Shown: positions 32,913-43,979 of the stretch, one piece after another
How the letters are laid out: each line of letters opens with the position of its first letter
Numbering within the stretch: position 1 is the stretch's first letter
From: Sacculina carcini
Lineage: Eukaryota > Arthropoda > Thecostraca > Sacculinidae
Direction: 5' to 3'
NCBI GenBank assembly: GCA_916048095.2
Contig: OU696574.1
Coordinates: forward strand, 6,297,587-6,361,586
Length of the DNA: 64,000 nucleotides
Position numbers and translations under genes: made by a program
The notes under the pieces: model-generated
What the model was told of the DNA's origin: nothing
Seen by the model: the letters and a program-made list of their open reading frames with translations, nothing else
The model's database searches: none

Positions 32913-35828
32913 TCAACAATTTCTATAGGGGTAAGTGGGCGGCGACGGGAGAGACAGTAAGTATATATGAAGGGAAGCCGAAAAGGAAGAGTAGGATTTT
33001 TTCTGTAGAATGTGATGAGGAAGAGAGTTATAAAGTCGGGGAGCAGAAAAGTAGAAGGATTTGGCTGACCAGTTAGACTCGTGGTCAGCAGGAGGACATA
33101 CGAGGGGCACTGGACGGCGACATAAAGGACGATCAGAAGGAGTTAGAAGCGAATATAGGTAAGAAGGTGGAGAAGGAGTATGGAGAAGTTTATAGACAAT
33201 GCAGCACAGCTTATGGTGGATCCTGGACAGAGCAGGCAACCAGCCAAGTTTACGAATATGGGTGGATGTGGGTGACTTGGGGGGAAGACGAAGGACAAAG
33301 CGGCAAGAAAGATTTATAATTGACTGGAGAGAGCGGATGGATTTTAGAGGAAGGTGAAAAAATAAAGAATTGCAGTAATCGATATGCGAAAAAATATATG
33401 AATTAACTAGGAGTAGAGCGGATGCCTCATCAAGATGAGAGCGGATCGGGTACAATTGACGTAAAACAAAACGACAGGAACGTGAAATTTTGAAAATGTG
33501 TTGAGCGAATGACAATGTGGGGTCAAATTGGACTCCTAGATTACGAATTTGTGAGGAAAGAGGTAGATCTATTGAACATGGAGTAATTTTGGGAGGATGG
33601 AAAAGAAGATAAAGAGTTTTCTCAGGGTTCAGTAGAAGATTTCGAGAGGATGCCCACTCAGCTATGTGGGAGAGAAGTTTAGGAATTAGGTTAGTATTGG
33701 CCAAAGAAAAAGGAAAATAGATTTGTATGTCATCCGCATATATGTGAAAGGAGATGGGATAGCTGCGGAGAATAGGACAGAGGGAGGAAACGTACAGATT
33801 AAAAAGAAGAGGACCAAGAAGGGAGCCCTGTGGGACTCCGGATTCAAGTGGTCGAGGTGAGGAAAGTTCAGAATTACAGCGCACAGAATAGGAGCGATCA
33901 GTGAGATAGGAGGACATGAGTGATAGCGCCGAGGAGGAGACACCAATATGGCATAGGTCATCACAAAGAATTGAGTGGTTGACGAGGTCGAATGCTGAGG
34001 AAAAGTCAAGAGAGATGAAGAGAACAGATTGACCTGAAGAGAAAGAAGCGAAAATGTCATTCAGTAGAGACAGAAGCAGGGTTTCAGTTGAATGATTAGA
34101 GACAAAGCCAGACTGACAGGGATCGAGAGCAGAATATATACAAGGCCGAAGTTGAGAAAGGATAGCAGCTTCCAAGAGTTTAGAAGGCAGAGGGAGCAAG
34201 GAGATGGGTCTGTAACTGCTCGGAGTGTTGGCATCAAGGGAAGGTTTCTTAAGGATGGGAGAAACAATGGCATGCTTGGAGGCCAGAAAAGTCCCGTGGA
34301 GAAAAGAGGAGTTTACCAAATGTGTAAGAAAAGGGGCAAGGAGTAGAATAGAGTCGAAAAGTGCACGAAAATTTATTGCATCTGAAGGACATCTGGACTT
34401 TTGCAATTTTTTCAGATATTTGGCAGTGACGGCTGGGGAGATGGGGGAGAAAGATGACAAAGAGCAGTCAGAGGAAGGGAAAGACAGTGGTAAAGAGGAG
34501 GGTGGTAATTTAGCCTTGGCTTTGGCAATTTTCTCTGAAAAATATAAAGATAAAGTCGAAGCTGGAATGGAGCAGGTCTCAGATTTGGAGAAGCCAGTGA
34601 TAGATTTTAGGGAAGACCATCTAGAGCGGGAAGAACTTGGACCAGAAGAGAGCTTGGATTGATAATAAGAGGATTTAGCGGCATCAAGGGCAGAAATGAA
34701 GGACTTGCGAGTCTGACAAAATGAAAACCAATTAGAGTCGGACCGAAACCGGCGCCAGCAGCGTTCACGGGCTCTCGACTTAGCACGAAGACGGCGTAAT
34801 TCGGGGGTCCACCATGGCTGAGGAGAAACATTAGATTTGACAGTGTAACGACACATTGGGAATATTAAATCATTAATTTTAGATAAGGAGTCGTCCAAGA
34901 AGGGCAGAAGAGCTGAGGGAGGGAGGAAATAGTAAAGGTTAGGCTCAAAAGAGGCAGAGGCGAGATTGTTGAAAAGTGAGGCATCAAAATGTTTGTAGTC
35001 TCGTGCAAAAAAAATTTTAGGCGGAGGATTGGTGTTACTGGTTTGATGACTTAGCTTAAATGAAATTAGGGAGTGATCTGATATGGCAATATCAGGAGGA
35101 TATGTGATGATGTCTGGAGGAATGAGCTTAGCAGATGTTTCGGTACAAATGAGGAGGTCAAGGGTATGACCTGATATATGAGAACGGCCAGAGTTCATTA
35201 TGGTGAGGTCCCAGGAATTTAGAAGGGAAAGGAAATCAGTTGAGTGTGGTTGATGGGAGGGCTGATCAACCCAAAAATTAAAGTCACCAAGTAATATGAA
35301 GTTGTCGGAAAAACGCTGAAATAGGATGGCAATAATACTGTCGAAATCAGAATTGAATTGAGCCGATGAGCCAGGGTTATTATGGCGATAAACAAGTAAA
35401 ATTCCAAGAGGACGCGCAGCAGGCAAAGACAGAGAAAGTGCAATGTACTCAAAAGAAGGGGAAGTAAATGAGAGATCATTGAGTAAATTTAGGGCAAAAG
35501 AAGAGCGGAGAATGACACCCACACCTCCACCTTTATACTTAGTAGAGGAAGAAGAAGATCGACAAACATGAAAGAACTTGAAAGAATGAGGCAATTGGGC
35601 AGAAAAAACTGAAACATCAGACTCAAGCAGCCATGTCTCAGTAAGCATAAGGAGAGAAAGATTGAGGTGAGAAATAATATCACAAATATAGGACGTCTTC
35701 TTACGGGCAGAACGGATATTGAGTAGGCCAACAGGGAAAAATTTAGGATCATTCTGAGTGCCAGACAGGTGAGGGGCACCAGGGAGGGTGAGAGCCGGTG
35801 CAGGGGCAGTGGTAGAGCGCGGGAGTAG
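32913..35828 (-). CDS. LINE B ORF2: APE endonuclease and reverse transcriptase, in frame after the ORF1 UGA
   Basis: The open frame runs 971 codons from directly behind the ORF1 stop. The endonuclease shows LLNIRSARKK, LTETWL, LLGDFNFWVD and ISDHSLISF, the residues for metal binding and catalysis. The reverse transcriptase follows with SSYRPISLLPLPSKLL, LDFSSAFDLVNHSIL, GVPQGSLLGPLLFNLY and HIYADDIQIYF, and the C-terminal part has GWLPALSRIHHKLCCIV and APRLYNSLPHHI. The first in-frame ATG (35648) lies inside the endonuclease, beyond its catalytic Asn, so initiation there would make a defective enzyme. Translation must therefore arise upstream, most simply by readthrough of the UGA at 35829-35831. 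The enzyme nicks target DNA and copies the RNA in place. Confidence 0.92.
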   Translation of the reverse strand, partial: LLPRSTTAPAPALTLPGAPHLSGTQNDPKFFPVGLLNIRSARKKTSYICDIISHLNLSLLMLTETWLLESDVSVFSAQLPHSFKFFHVCRSSSSSTKYKGGGVGVILRSSFALNLLNDLSFTSPSFEYIALSLSLPAARPLGILLVYRHNNPGSSAQFNSDFDSIIAILFQRFSDNFILLGDFNFWVDQPSHQPHSTDFLSLLNSWDLTIMNSGRSHISGHTLDLLICTETSAKLIPPDIITYPPDIAISDHSLISFKLSHQTSNTNPPPKIFFARDYKHFDASLFNNLASASFEPNLYYFLPPSALLPFLDDSLSKINDLIFPMCRYTVKSNVSPQPWWTPELRRLRAKSRARERCWRRFRSDSNWFSFCQTRKSFISALDAAKSSYYQSKLSSGPSSSRSRWSSLKSITGFSKSETCSIPASTLSLYFSEKIAKAKAKLPPSSLPLSFPSSDCSLSSFSPISPAVTAKYLKKLQKSRCPSDAINFRALFDSILLLAPFLTHLVNSSFLHGTFLASKHAIVSPILKKPSLDANTPSSYRPISLLPLPSKLLEAAILSQLRPCIYSALDPCQSGFVSNHSTETLLLSLLNDIFASFSSGQSVLFISLDFSSAFDLVNHSILCDDLCHIGVSSSALSLMSSYLTDRSYSVRCNSELSSPRPLESGVPQGSLLGPLLFNLYVSSLCPILRSYPISFHIYADDIQIYFPFSLANTNLIPKLLSHIAEWASSRNLLLNPEKTLYLLFHPPKITPCSIDLPLSSQIRNLGVQFDPTLSFAQHIFKISRSCRFVLRQLYPIRSHLDEASALLLVNSYIFSHIDYCNSLFFHLPLKSIRSLQSIINLSCRFVLRLPPKSPTSTHIRKLGWLPALSRIHHKLCCIVYKLLHTPSPPSYLYSLLTPSDRPLCRRPVPLVCPPADHESNWSAKSFYFSAPRLYNSLPHHILQKKSYSSFSASLHIYLLSLPSPPTYPYRNC

Positions 35829-35834
35829 TCATTG
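35826..35834 (-). promoter_or_regulatory. Candidate readthrough stop CAA-UGA-CUA between ORF1 and ORF2
   Basis: The ORF1 stop is followed at once by CTA, and the frame then stays open for 971 codons. UGA followed by CUA is the best-known leaky context in animal and viral readthrough genes. That ORF2 is made this way is inferred. Confidence 0.6.
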
Positions 35835-37010
35835 GTTAGCAGGGGAGGGCGGAGAAGAGACAACAGTAGTAGTGGGAGGGAGGGAAGTGGTAGGGGGAGC
35901 AGAGAGAGGGGTGGAGGAGGGTGATGGAAGAGGGGCCACAATGGTGCGTTTACGGAGGGACTCACGAACTGCGATGAAAGAGGGACAGCTGGGCGAAAAA
36001 GAGGAGTGGCTGGAGGGGCGATTGCGACGGGCACAATTGATACACTGGGCGCTGGAGCGATTGTGACAGACGGCGGACATGTGTGATCCCGCACAGTGCC
36101 CACATGCCACCTTGTTGTTGTTAGCGCAGCGCTCAGTCCGATGGCCGAGACCCGCGCAGCGACCGCAGTGTACCACCCAAAAGCGATCATACACCACGCA
36201 GCAGCGGAGGCCGATAAAGAGTCGATCTCCGACCGCCTTGATGCCGCGACGGACTTCCGGCGAAACAGCCAGAACAGCATTCGTTTGTCCAGACTTGGAC
36301 CGGTGGATGAACAGTAGCTTTAGTTGAGAGGCAGGAGCAGATGACACGATGGGGTTCTTCAGTCGCAGGGTAGACATGAGCATTTCGGGGGTCAGAGGAG
36401 CTGGGACGTTGGTGAGGGTAATTTTAGGCATGATCGAAGGTTGACGCTTGTGCACCGTCAGCTCAATATTTTCGATTTGGCTACCAAGTTTTTTGGCAGC
36501 ATCCTGGGCAACCTCTTCGGAGCAGCACTTTAGGACGACTCCCCCCTCCGACGTCTGACGTACCTGCGCCACTGGCACCGTGTCCAGCACCTTTACGATG
36601 ATGTCCGTCTTGATAGGAGCCGCCGTCTTGTTATTTAGAACAACTGCGAACGAGTGGTTCGCAGCTCCCTTGACAGTCGGACGGCAGGAAGTGGCGGACT
36701 CAGATTGCGAAGACCTAATCTCCTCTACAAGCTCCGTCTTCAGCTGGGCAAGCTGAGTCTCTAGTTTGCTGCAGAGCTCAGATAGAGTGTTCTGGCTGGA
36801 GTCACGTTTAGCATATGAAAAATCAGAGACGCACTCAGGACACACCCAGAAAAGTTTATGTTTTTTCAGCGCTGTGTGCGCCGCTGAAGACAGGGCGGAA
36901 CAGGACGGGTGGAATGTGCGATCACACCCCGGGCAGAGTATGCGGGCGCCCGTTGTCACGCTCTCACCGCAAGTGCACGAACGCACCTTATCAGTTGATC
37001 TTGCTGGCAT
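35829..37010 (-). CDS. LINE B ORF1: RNA-binding protein with PHD-type finger and zinc knuckles
   Basis: 393 residues from the ATG at 37010. A Cys/His finger of PHD type lies near residues 12-60 (CTCGESVTTGARILCPGC, FHPSCSAL, VCPEC). A coiled-coil-like segment follows (about 75-105), then an RRM-like middle part (about 120-280). Cys/His knuckles come near 285-350 (HCGRCAGLGHRTERC, CGHCAGSHMSAVC, QCINCARRNRPSSHSSFSPS), and the tail is Pro/Ser/Thr-rich. Proteins of this kind bind the element RNA and act as chaperones. The frame ends TGA-CTA, and the same frame stays open through ORF2. The homologue in LINE E has the same domain order. Confidence 0.92.
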   Translation of the reverse strand: MPARSTDKVRSCTCGESVTTGARILCPGCDRTFHPSCSALSSAAHTALKKHKLFWVCPECVSDFSYAKRDSSQNTLSELCSKLETQLAQLKTELVEEIRSSQSESATSCRPTVKGAANHSFAVVLNNKTAAPIKTDIIVKVLDTVPVAQVRQTSEGGVVLKCCSEEVAQDAAKKLGSQIENIELTVHKRQPSIMPKITLTNVPAPLTPEMLMSTLRLKNPIVSSAPASQLKLLFIHRSKSGQTNAVLAVSPEVRRGIKAVGDRLFIGLRCCVVYDRFWVVHCGRCAGLGHRTERCANNNKVACGHCAGSHMSAVCHNRSSAQCINCARRNRPSSHSSFSPSCPSFIAVRESLRKRTIVAPLPSPSSTPLSAPPTTSLPPTTTVVSSPPSPANQ

Positions 37011-37126
37011 AATGACCAGTCACAAAGTCACAGTCACAAAGTCACACTAAACAGGCAGGAGGAGCACAAAAACACGACCGCGCGGGACGAGCACTCAGAC
37101 AAGACTGAAACTCGATGTACGATTAA

Positions 37127-37237
37127 TGTGTTATATTCTTGTATTTAGGCGCACACTTATATTATATATATACATGCTACGTTATTCGTTAAACTGTGGT
37201 ATAAATTTGATGAAAAATGTTGTAGCACGTTATTCCA
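37127..37237 (+). repeat. gypsy-2 5' LTR, second piece
   Basis: It matches 56697-56826 of the 3' LTR (TGTTATATTCTTGTATTTAG, CATGCTACGTTATTCG, TGATGAAAAATGTTGTAG), except for a much shorter TA run. It ends where LTR-1 begins; the empty site is preserved in the 3' LTR at about 56823-56830. Confidence 0.92.
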
Positions 37238-37536
37238 ACGCCAGTATGTATGTAGTGTCAGCACGCCCATGACGTTTGCACGTGCGTGAGTCATTGATGT
37301 ACGATAGCTTTGCGTCGCGTTAACATTGTGTGAGCGTGTATGTATGTTGGTGTGTAACTGTGTGAACGTTCATGGTTACACGCGGTGAAGCTCGTGACAC
37401 ATGATCCTTGTGTAAGCGTGTATGTATGTCCGTGTGCTAGAGTGGGGTGTATGAACGAGTGTACCATTGTCAGCAGTTAGCCTCGTGTTGTGTCCGGGAA
37501 TACATTGCTGTTCAGCCAACGTGTTCATTACTGTCG
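37238..37536 (+). repeat. LTR-1 5' LTR
   Basis: 299 bp starting ACGCCAGTATGTATGTAGTG and ending TTCATTACTGTCG. It is unusual in not showing clear TG/CA ends; the true border may shift by one base because of the target duplication. Confidence 0.88.
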
Positions 37537-37554
37537 TGGTGGCAGCGCTTTACC
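37537..37554 (+). other. LTR-1 primer-binding site
   Basis: TGGTGGCAGCGC directly follows the 5' LTR. The TGG start is the complement of a tRNA CCA end. The tRNA was not identified. Confidence 0.65.
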
Positions 37555-37625
37555 CACTGACCTCTTGTTCGCGTTTTACCTATTCTGTGGCTGGCTAATG
37601 CTGTAAATACCGGCACTTCACGACA

Positions 37626-40600
37626 ATGGCGACTCGGGCACCGAAACAATGGTGTCTCACAAGGATCGAAACGATCACCAGTTTCGAAAACTGGAAGCAG
37701 AATATCGAATACACGCTGTCTCTTGACAGCAATTTTGCCGGATTTCTGCTACCAAGCAGCATTTGGGAGAAGAAGACTCGACAATCACCGCTGCGAGGAT
37801 TCTCTGATGACACAGCAGATGTTCCAGAGTTATCTCGCCGTACTGCAGCACAAAAAGTGGCCCAACTAGAGTTAATGCTGGGCCAAATCGCCAATTATTG
37901 CCCAGTGATCTCACGCAACACGATCGTCAAAAATTCAACATCGATAAAGGACATATGGCAGGCGATTCGTCTCCACTACGGGTTCCAATCTTCAGGGTCT
38001 CATTTGCTGGACTTTGCGAACATCAAGCTGGAGTCGAACGAACGCCCAGAGGATTTGTATCAGCGGCTGATGGCTTTTGTTGAAGATAACTTGCTCCAGC
38101 CCGACGGGGGAATCAGTCACCATGGAGTCGTCCCGGTCGAGGAGGAAGAGCTTTCGCCTTCAATGGAGAATTTCGTAACGCTCCCATGGTTGCAGCTGAT
38201 TCACACGTCACTGCCAGCTCTAGTCAAGCAAAGATATGGTCCTGAATTGCGAAGTAGAACACTGGCTTCGCTGAAACCTGAGATTAGTCAAGCCATGGAT
38301 TCTCTACTGTCAGAGATCAGGTCCTCAGAAGATGTAAAAATTCTGCGCGCCGCCACAGGCAGCTTGCAGCTACAAGGTTCATCTCAGCGTGTCGTCCGAC
38401 CAGCAGCCGCGAAGTTCGGCCGACAAAGGGCTCCAAAGCGTTCCTGTGCCCTGTGCAAAGCCGCTGGCCGGCCGGGAAGTGAGACACATTTTCTCAGTCA
38501 CCGCCGGTTCCTCCCGGAGGAAGACCGTCGTTTCATGGCGGGTGTCCGTCTGATTGCTGGTGACGAGTCGGACCACTCCGCTGATGAGGACGAAACACAG
38601 GTTGGTGAATTAGACTCTTTTACGAATGAAAATGTGTGTAATGTCGCAACGTCTACTGTGATAACTCGACGTGTTCAAACGAATCCTTCACCACATTTAC
38701 TTGTTTTTCTTAATCATACTCCTTTACGTCTCACACTTGACACTGGTGCCGAAGTTAATTTAATCCGTGCTTCCACAGCAATGCACTTGGGAGCCAAACT
38801 ACACAAATCTTAACAAAATGCCGTTCAAGCAGACGGTCATTCGCGCCTCAATGTAGTTGGAGAAGTTCATTTGCGTTTGTGCCGGGGTTCTCACACCATG
38901 ATTTTTGACGCTCTCGCTGTGGAGTCGCTTGAAGTAGAGGCTTTGGCAGGGACTCCATTTATGCGTGTGAACGACGTTTCCGTCCGACCAGCCGATTTCT
39001 CAGTGTCGCTTGGAAAAGATATCATTTTTCGATATTCATCCACAGGGGAATCTTCTCCGTCCACTCCACCAGTGGCCCGACGGACATATTGCACGGTACG
39101 CTCTCCCGGAGAGTCACAAACTGTTTGGCCGGGGGACTTTGTTGAATTTGAGGTTCCCAACTTTGCCTCTGATGAGATGGTGTCCATCGAGCCTAGTGCA
39201 AGCTTTTCAGGTGCCAAGGGCAGTCAATTGTGGCCACTTCCATCACTCACACAGATCGTCGCGGGACGAATTCGGGTACCTAATCACGGCGATCTTCCGC
39301 TTCATATACGTTCATGTGACCATGTGTGTACATTGTTTTCCGTATCATCTGATCACAATGTTGCGCCACCGCGAGACACAGCGTATTCACGCATTGCTTC
39401 AGTCACACGTCGTTCTTTGCCGGTTTCTGTTTTGAGCACGATTAAAGTTGATCCAGATAATGTCCTTCCATCGGAAATTCGCACTCAATTCCATCACACA
39501 CTTTCTGAGTACGGTAAAGTGTTTGACAGTGACATGCCTGGTTATAACAATGCAGCAGGAAATATCTGTGGTGTCGTAAATATTGGTTCTGTACAGCCCC
39601 CACAGCGAAAGGGTCGTTTACCTCAATATAACCGCTCGCGCCTAACCGATCTGCAAACCAAATTTGACGAATTGGAATCAGCAGGAGTGTTCAAAAAGCC
39701 CGAAGATGTTGGAGTAGATGTTGAATATGTGAACCCCTCATTTCTAGTGCACAAGCCAAGTGGAGGTAGCCGTCTTGTTACTGACTTTTCCTCTGTTGGC
39801 CAGTACAGTAAGCCACCGCCGTCTCTTATGCCGGATGTTGACTCGACCTTGCGAAATATTGGAGGGTGGAAGTATATAATATCCACAGATCTTGCTCAGG
39901 CGTATTCTCAGATCCCCATATCTCAACACTCGATGAAATACTGCGGTGTTATAACGCCATTCAAAGGGACTCGAGTGTATGCTCGATGCGCAATGGGGCT
40001 ACCAGGCTCAGAGGCAGCTCTAGAGGAGCTCATGTGCAGAGTATTAGGAGATCTCATTCAGGAAGGCCACGTAGTCAAGCTGGCAGACGATCTGTTTTGC
40101 GGTGGTAACACACCCGAGGAGATTTTATCCACATGGCGCTTGGTTTTAGCAGCTCTTGACAAATGTAACTTGCGGTTGTCGCCTAGCAAGACAATCATCT
40201 GTCCTCGCAAGGCCTCTATTCTCGGATGGGTGTGGTCGGATGGGTATTTGAGTGCAAGTCCACATCGAATCTCCACACTTGCCTGATGTAATTCGCCGAA
40301 AACTGTGAAGCAAATGCGCAGTTTCATTGGTGCTTATAAAGTTTTGAGTCGTGTAGTAAACAACACATCACAATTCTTAACTCCACTAGAGTCTATGTGT
40401 GCAGGACGCGAATCTGCGGAAAGTCTTCAATGGTCGGACGAACTCATAGCAGCGTTTCAGGCGGCCCAACAACACCTTCGGTCCAATAAATCTATTGTCA
40501 TTCCAAGACCTTCAGACTACCTTTGGATAGTCACTGACGGATCAAGCAAACAGCATGGCATTGGCGCTACACTATACGTCACTCGTAACAAACGTACACT

Positions 40601-42458
40601 GTTGGCGGGCTTTTTCAGTGCAAAGCTTCGCGTACACCAGGTGACATGGCTAACATGCGAAATAGAGGCCCTCGGCATTTCGGCGGCCACACGTCACTTC
40701 GCACCATTCATAATCCAGTCCAATATGCAATGCACGGTCCTCACCGACAGCAAGTCATGTGTTCAGGCTTATGAAAGGCTTACGCGCGGTGAATTTTCAG
40801 CAAGCCCACGCGTGACTACCTTCCTTTCCGCAGTCAGTCAATACCATGTGCGTGTATTACACTTGGCAGGTTCCGTGAATCTTCCGTCCGATTTTGCGAG
40901 CCGCAATGCCCCCACGTGCGACGAACATTCGTGTCAAGTGTGTGCATTTGTTTCTCGCATGGAAGACGCCACAGTGCGATCCATCCAAGTTGACGACATC
41001 CTCTCGGGCAAATCACGCTTGCCTTTCGCCACACGACAAACGTGGAAGGCAGCACAACAAGAATGTCCTGATCTGCGTCGAACAAATGCCCATTTATCGC
41101 AAGGAACACGACCAACACGGAAACATACCAATGTTCGTGACGTCAAACGCTATTTACAGACCTGTTCTCTTGCTAGTGATCGTGTACTTGTCGTGAGACG
41201 TCCAGCACCATTTTCTGTCACACGTGAATGTATCGTGATACCACGTTCTGCGACGCCCGGTCTATTGAGTGCGTTACACTTGCGCCTTTCACATCCCACA
41301 CAACACCAATTGAAACAAGTATTCACAAGGTATTTTTTCACATTAGATTTGGATACTCATCTCAAAACTCTTTATTCAGGATGTCACACATGCGCATCAC
41401 TCAGGAAACTCCCTCTTCCTCTTGTTGAATCCACCACAACGCCACCAGTCTCTTCGGTCGGGATTTCGTATGCTGCCGATGTGATGCATTTCCACCGCCA
41501 ACTCATCTTGGTGGTACGGGAAACAGTGACTTCTTTTACACTCACAAGTCTTATCCCTGACGAAAAAGCTCTTTCATTGGAGTCGGCACTCATCACTTTA
41601 TGTGTCAAATTGCGCGCTGCAAATAGTTCAGTTATTACTGTCCGAGTCGATCCGGCTCCAGGATTTGTGAGTCTGGTGTCGAGTCCTCGACTTCAAAGCG
41701 TTGGCATTACACTCGAAGTAGGTTGTGCTAAAAACTTCAACAAGAATCCAGTTGGGGAACACGCCATCGGTGAGCTTCGTGATGAACTCAAACGTCTGAA
41801 TCCGGACGCGAGAAGTGTTTCATCCTCTGATTTGGCCATTGCTACATCTCTACTGAATTCGCGATTGAGAGGCCCTGGATTATCATCCCAGGAGATGTAT
41901 TTTTCCCGTGATCAATTCTCTCATTCCAACATTCCTCTCGATGATCACAAGCTCATCATGCATCAACACACCAAACGCCTTTCGAACCATCCTCACAACT
42001 ATTCTTCCAAATCGCACCATCGCCGACCCATGCCGAGGCCCATCCATCTGAAGGTCGGAGACTTGGTATATCTTGCTGTTGACCGTGACAAGGCCCAACC
42101 TCGTCCTCGATACTTGATTGTATCCATCCAGGGTGATTTCTGCCAAATACGCAAATTTACCGAGTCACAACTTCGAGCCAAGTTGTACTCCGTCAGACTA
42201 AACGAATGTTATCATATTCCGACGATTGAACAACAAACACCTCTTGTATGTGACACCGACGATGAGCAGGGCTCGTCAGAGGACGAGTTGGTAGCGACCG
42301 TACCACCAGAAATATCGTCTCCACCATCCGAGTTAGACGAGGCAACATCACATCTGAACCATTTGAGTGAGCCGGAGAGTAACACATTCACTCCCACCGC
42401 GATACCTCAACGTGTTAGGAAAATGCCTAAGAGATTTGAGGAATTTGTGCTGTCATGA
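37626..42458 (+). pseudogene. LTR-1 gag-pol polyprotein with two premature stops
   Basis: One frame of 1,611 codons starts at ATG 37626 and is broken by TAA (38811-38813) and TGA (40284-40286). The gag-like part runs to about 38400; a Cys/His cluster (CALCKAAGRPGSETHFLSH) follows near 38445. The protease has LTLDTGAEVNLI (38730). Reverse transcriptase lies at 39620-40260 with PSFLVHKPSGGSRLVTDF, STDLAQAYSQIP and KLADDLFCGG, so the active site is LADD rather than the usual YxDD. RNase H (40510-40900) shows WIVTDGS, CEIEAL and LTDSK. Integrase (about 41270-42100) has a zinc finger with CHTC, then YAADVMHF, VRVDPAPGF and GEHAIGELRDEL for the DDE triad. The order is that of Ty3/gypsy, but the wording is divergent and the lineage is unassigned. 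Confidence 0.88.
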
Positions 42459-42504
42459 GTTTTTTCTTTTAATTTTGTGTCTGTAGGTATACTTGTATGT
42501 ATGC

Positions 42505-42510
<6 letters not shown>

Positions 42511-42587
<77 letters not shown>
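42511..42587. repeat. (TA)n microsatellite
   Basis: A tract of about 75 bp between the LTR-1 pol gene and the first Helitron end. The AT target preference of Helitrons fits this position. Confidence 0.95.
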
Positions 42588-42588
<1 letters not shown>

Positions 42589-43844
42589 TAGCATTAAAAC
42601 CCGCCCGTTGTGCGGAGGAATTCATAAAATGGAATTAATATTCATAATAATTCATATTCATAAAATTATTCCAAATTAAAAAAGAAAATGAAAACTCATC
42701 AGTGTCTTACTCAATAGAAAAGTACAAGTGTGAATATTTTTATTTTTATTTTGACATAATATTTTCCCTCAACCCGCCTCATATATAAACCAACCCATTG
42801 TGCGGAATAATTCAGAACACAAACACGTAACAAACAATGAAAATCCTAGCATGTAAACCCGCCCGTCGTGCGAAACAGTATATACTATTAAATTTGTATT
42901 CAATTCATGAGAGAAAAGGAATATGAATTAAAAAGGAATGGAGTAAACCCATACAAAAGTCTAAATTTCTATATTTTCATATTTATTTTCACAAAATAGT
43001 TTGCCTAAACCGCCTCATATTTATACATGCCCGTCGTGCTGAATAATTCAGAACTCAGACACGAAACAATGAAAAATGACTACACTTTTTCATCATAATG
43101 TTTCCAAAATATTTTAATAACTTGATATCATCGTCTAGCATTGAAACCCGCCAGTTGTGCGGAGCAATTCATAAGATGAAATTCATATTTAATTCATAAA
43201 CATATTGCAAATTAAAAAAGAAAACAGATATACTCATTAAAATCTTACTCAATTGAAAAGTCTAAATTCAATTATATTTTTTGACAACATATTTTCCTTC
43301 AGCTCGTCTTATATTTAAACCCGCCCGTCGTGCTGAACAATTTATAAAATAAAATGCATATTCAATCCATAAAATTAAATGCATATTCAATCCATAAAAT
43401 AAACTGAATACAAATTAAAAAGCAAAACATTTAACATTTTCCCTCGAACAGCCTCATATTTCAACCCTCCCGTCATGCGGAACAATTAAGCCCCAACACC
43501 AATGGTTCTTTATATATAAACCAACTAATGACAACTAGCTAACTAATATTCAAATGGTTCTTTATTATATAATAATGGTTTTTTATTTAATGGTTCTATA
43601 TGGTACAATAATTCAGTAGTTTACTTTGTTCCCAGTAGCATTTTACCCGCCCGTCGTGCGGAACAATTAAGCCCCTGATCTATACCATTGAACCCGCGCA
43701 ATTATGTCACCTCATATTCAAGCATACATACACAGACAGACAGATAATTTCTTCTTTATGTATATATATATACCATTGAACCTGCGCAATTATGTCACCT
43801 CATATTCAAGCATACATACACAGACAGACAGATAATTTCTTCTT

Positions 43845-43898
<54 letters not shown>

Positions 43899-43979
43899 AT
43901 TGAACCAGCGCAATTATGTCACCTCATATTCAAGCATACATACACAGACAGACAGATAATTTCTTCTTTATGTATATAT
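42588..43979 (-). mobile_element. Helitron-like composite H10, with three nested 3' ends
   Basis: In plus coordinates CTAG followed by the hairpin occurs three times: at 42588, at 42846 (CTAGCATGTAAACCCGCCCG) and at 43135 (CTAGCATTGAAACCCGCC). Further hairpin variants lie near 42797, 43029, 43320, 43466 and 43647. The element closes with three tandem copies of its 5' terminal block (43680-43979). No gene is present. It looks like several elements inserted into or amplified next to each other. Confidence 0.65.
43683..43979. repeat. Triplicated Helitron 5'-terminal block with (TA)n
   Basis: The block with TACCATTGAACC, CGCGCAATTATGTCACCTCA-like sequence and CAGACAGACAGATAATTTC is repeated three times, the copies being joined by TA tracts of different length (about 10, 40 and 8 bp). 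Confidence 0.85.

Larger units (their letters stand above)
32598..37121 (-). mobile_element. LINE B: full-length non-LTR retrotransposon (4,524 bp)
   Basis: Bounded by a 5-bp duplication, ATTAA (32593-32597 and 37122-37126). On the minus strand it has a 5' leader of about 110 bp, ORF1 (37010-35829), ORF2 in the same frame, a 3' untranslated part of 315 bp and a (GTT)n tail. Apart from the single UGA between ORF1 and ORF2 there is no stop or frameshift, so this may be an active copy. The PHD-type ORF1 and the reverse-transcriptase motifs point to the CR1/Jockey group; the exact clade is not resolved. Confidence 0.93.

Noticed and set aside
32566-37126. First reading that the gypsy-2 5' LTR starts at 37116 with a small deletion
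   Set aside because: The missing first 32 bases are at 32566-32597, and ATTAA on both sides of LINE B shows an insertion instead.
42407-42679. Frames rich in IYIYIY around TA tracts (also at 9512-9842 and 56697-56887)
   Set aside because: These are translations of (TA)n microsatellites.
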